The notes beneath the pieces were generated by a model, which saw nothing but the letters and a program-made list of their open reading frames with translations, searched no databases and was not told the origin of the DNA. Source: Candidatus Poribacteria bacterium (GTDB lineage: Bacteria > Poribacteria > WGA-4E > WGA-3G). From it: a stretch of DNA of 6,810 nt. How positions within the stretch are numbered: position 1 is the stretch's first letter; every line of letters begins with the position of its first letter. The stretch is taken from the NCBI GenBank assembly GCA_009845505.1, contig VXZL01000457.1, forward strand, positions 1 to 6,810. Reading direction: 5' to 3'. This document shows positions 5,539 to 6,810 of this stretch, piece after piece. The translations under genes were made by a program, and so were the position numbers.

Positions 5539-6732
5539 ATGCGTATACTCTGTGCGAATGTAGGAAGTACCTCGTTCAAATACCAAATTATTGATATGGA
5601 GACAACAGCTTCCCTTGTCAAGGGAGGCGTGGAACGAATCGGCAATTCACCATCAGCCTTTACGCATGCCGTGCCGGGCAAACCAGCCGTTGAAGGCGAG
5701 ATAGATGCACCCACACATACCGGCGCAATTGCGCACGCAATTCGCCTAATCACCGACCCCGAAGTCGGATGCCTCGCAAATCTGGAGCAGCTCGATGGTG
5801 TCGGGTTCAAAACCATTCTCGCCAAAGGTTACTGGCGTTCAGCAAGGATTACTGAAGATGTGATAGCCGCGCTTGAAGCATCAACGCCACTCGCACCGAT
5901 GCACAACCCTGCCTATATCGCCTCTATCCGTGCGTTTCAAGAACTCCTCTCCACAACCCCGCTCGTTGCTGTTTTTGAGACGTGGTTTCATCAGACGATT
6001 CCAGATTACGCCGCCGAATTCGGTGTGCCACGATTCTGGGTGGAAAAACACGACATTCGTCGATATGGCTACCACGGTGCCTCACATCGATATATCTCCG
6101 AACGCGTGCCGCAACTCCTCAGACGTGAATCGGGAGACGGACTCCGTATTATCTCCTGCCACCTCGGAGGCAGTTCGTCTCTCTGCGCTATCAAGGATGG
6201 AAAGTCTATTGATACGTCAATGGGGACCTCAACGCAATACGGGATGATTCAATCCACTCGATGCGGCGAGCTGGATGCCTTTGCTGTATTGTATCTGATG
6301 GACAAAGAGGGGTTCTCTACCGATGAAATCCGCCGTCAACTGATTGAGGACTCCGGTGTGAAGGGCATTTCCGGCACGAGTGGCGATATGCGAGATGTGG
6401 AGGAGGCAATAGAATCAGGGAACGATAAGGCGCGCCTTGCATTGGATACATACTGTTATGGCGTGAAAAAGTATATCGGCGCGTATATCGCCGCACTCGG
6501 TGGTGTCGATGTCATCGCTTTTGCGGGGGGGATTGGGGAGAAGGACCCAATAGCGCGTGCGAAGATTTGTGAGGGGTTAGAATGGTGCGGGATTCGCTTA
6601 GATCCCGTGAAAAACGAGCAGTGTACCGGAGAATCCGACCTCTCTGCCGACAATAGTCGTGCTAAGATTCTGGTTGTTTCCACAGACGAGGAATTCATCG
6701 TATCGCGTGAAACCGCCCGCTTACTAAGCTAA
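5539..6732 (+). CDS. ackA: Divergent acetate kinase-family protein (acetate/propionate-type carboxylate kinase)
   Basis: At 397 residues it has the full length of acetate kinase and the ASKHA fold. Kept features are the N-terminal NVGSTSFKYQ (Asn7), PMHNP, RRYGYHGASH with His179, HLGG (His208), DTSMG, Arg241, the SGDMRD segment (Asp283, Arg285), FAGGIGE (328-334) and the metal-site Glu384. Compared with the Methanosarcina thermophila enzyme from memory, several active-site residues differ: H90F, R91K, D148E (Glu147 here), N211G and N335K. All four acetate-pocket residues also differ (V93I, L122M, F179Y, P232T). The protein may therefore phosphorylate a different carboxylate, or be weakly active. 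No pta lies beside it. The ribosome site is weak (AGGA about 12 nt before ATG). It stands alone between two copies of the palindromic repeat, and could be transcribed by read-through from the upstream operon or from an unrecognised promoter in the 102-bp gap. Confidence 0.85.
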   Translation: MRILCANVGSTSFKYQIIDMETTASLVKGGVERIGNSPSAFTHAVPGKPAVEGEIDAPTHTGAIAHAIRLITDPEVGCLANLEQLDGVGFKTILAKGYWRSARITEDVIAALEASTPLAPMHNPAYIASIRAFQELLSTTPLVAVFETWFHQTIPDYAAEFGVPRFWVEKHDIRRYGYHGASHRYISERVPQLLRRESGDGLRIISCHLGGSSSLCAIKDGKSIDTSMGTSTQYGMIQSTRCGELDAFAVLYLMDKEGFSTDEIRRQLIEDSGVKGISGTSGDMRDVEEAIESGNDKARLALDTYCYGVKKYIGAYIAALGGVDVIAFAGGIGEKDPIARAKICEGLEWCGIRLDPVKNEQCTGESDLSADNSRAKILVVSTDEEFIVSRETARLLS

Positions 6733-6745
6733 CCCTATCAATCGC

Positions 6746-6805
6746 GGTAGGCGAGGTTTCCTAACCTCGCCGAGACAGAATGTCCAAGTAATTCAAAAAT
6801 CCACC
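6746..6805 (+). repeat. Palindromic dispersed repeat element, copy 2
   Basis: The 27-bp core at 6746-6772 is identical to 5451-5477, with arms GGCGAGGTT (6750-6758) and AACCTCGCC (6763-6771) and a TCCT loop. Fourteen bases later comes a tail, AGTAATTCAAAAATCCACC (6787-6805), matching the copy-1 tail at about 13 of 19 positions at the same spacing. It begins 13 nt after the kinase stop, almost the same placement as copy 1 relative to its upstream gene. The rest of the window after 6732 holds no gene. Confidence 0.8.
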
Positions 6806-6810
6806 ATAGT

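Overview
The window looks like a chromosomal segment of a little-studied, moderate-GC environmental bacterium. No rRNA, tRNA, CRISPR array or insertion sequence is visible. Three things point, by inference and not proof, to a Candidatus Poribacteria-like or similar uncultured lineage. They are a phytanoyl-CoA-dioxygenase-family oxygenase in an operon with a D-threonine-aldolase-like enzyme and a COG3618-type amidohydrolase, frequent TTG starts, and a dispersed palindrome (arms GGCGAGGTT / AACCTCGCC) placed just after stop codons.

Layout. Positions 3-344 hold the C-terminal end of a probably exported protein with a Pro-Asp-Pro-Val repeat linker encoded by 12-bp tandem repeats. A gap of about 160 bp with a possible promoter follows. 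Next come a 31-codon ORF (507-602) and, abutting it in the same frame (TAA then TTG), a 12-TM major facilitator exporter (603-1892). Convergent to it is ubiX on the minus strand (1916-2506), a flavin prenyltransferase starting at TTG. The region between ubiX and the next gene carries two divergent, well-formed sigma-70-type promoters, at 2573-2601 (minus) and 2668-2696 (plus).

The plus-strand promoter drives a tight three-gene cluster: a PLP-dependent D-threonine aldolase / D-serine dehydratase-like enzyme (2728-3771), a PhyH-family Fe(II)/2-oxoglutarate oxygenase (3808-4524) and an amidohydrolase_2 / lactonase-type enzyme (4543-5436). Gaps are 36 and 18 nt, and each gene has its own Shine-Dalgarno. 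Together they suggest a small catabolic route: oxidise a substrate, hydrolyse a lactone or amide, and cleave a beta-hydroxy amino acid. The substrate is unknown.

After a palindromic repeat element comes a full-length but divergent acetate-kinase homologue (5539-6732), followed by a second copy of the same element.

Points most worth a second look: (1) the acetate-kinase homologue keeps its ATP and Mg core but is changed at essentially every acetate-pocket position and several catalytic ones; (2) the aldolase-like enzyme lacks the second metal ligand of its family (HxG instead of HxC/HxD); (3) the two palindromic elements share a core and a tail at identical spacing but have a 14-nt middle that looks inverted between copies; (4) the longest ORF start of the aldolase (TTG 2668) is really the -35 box of its promoter.
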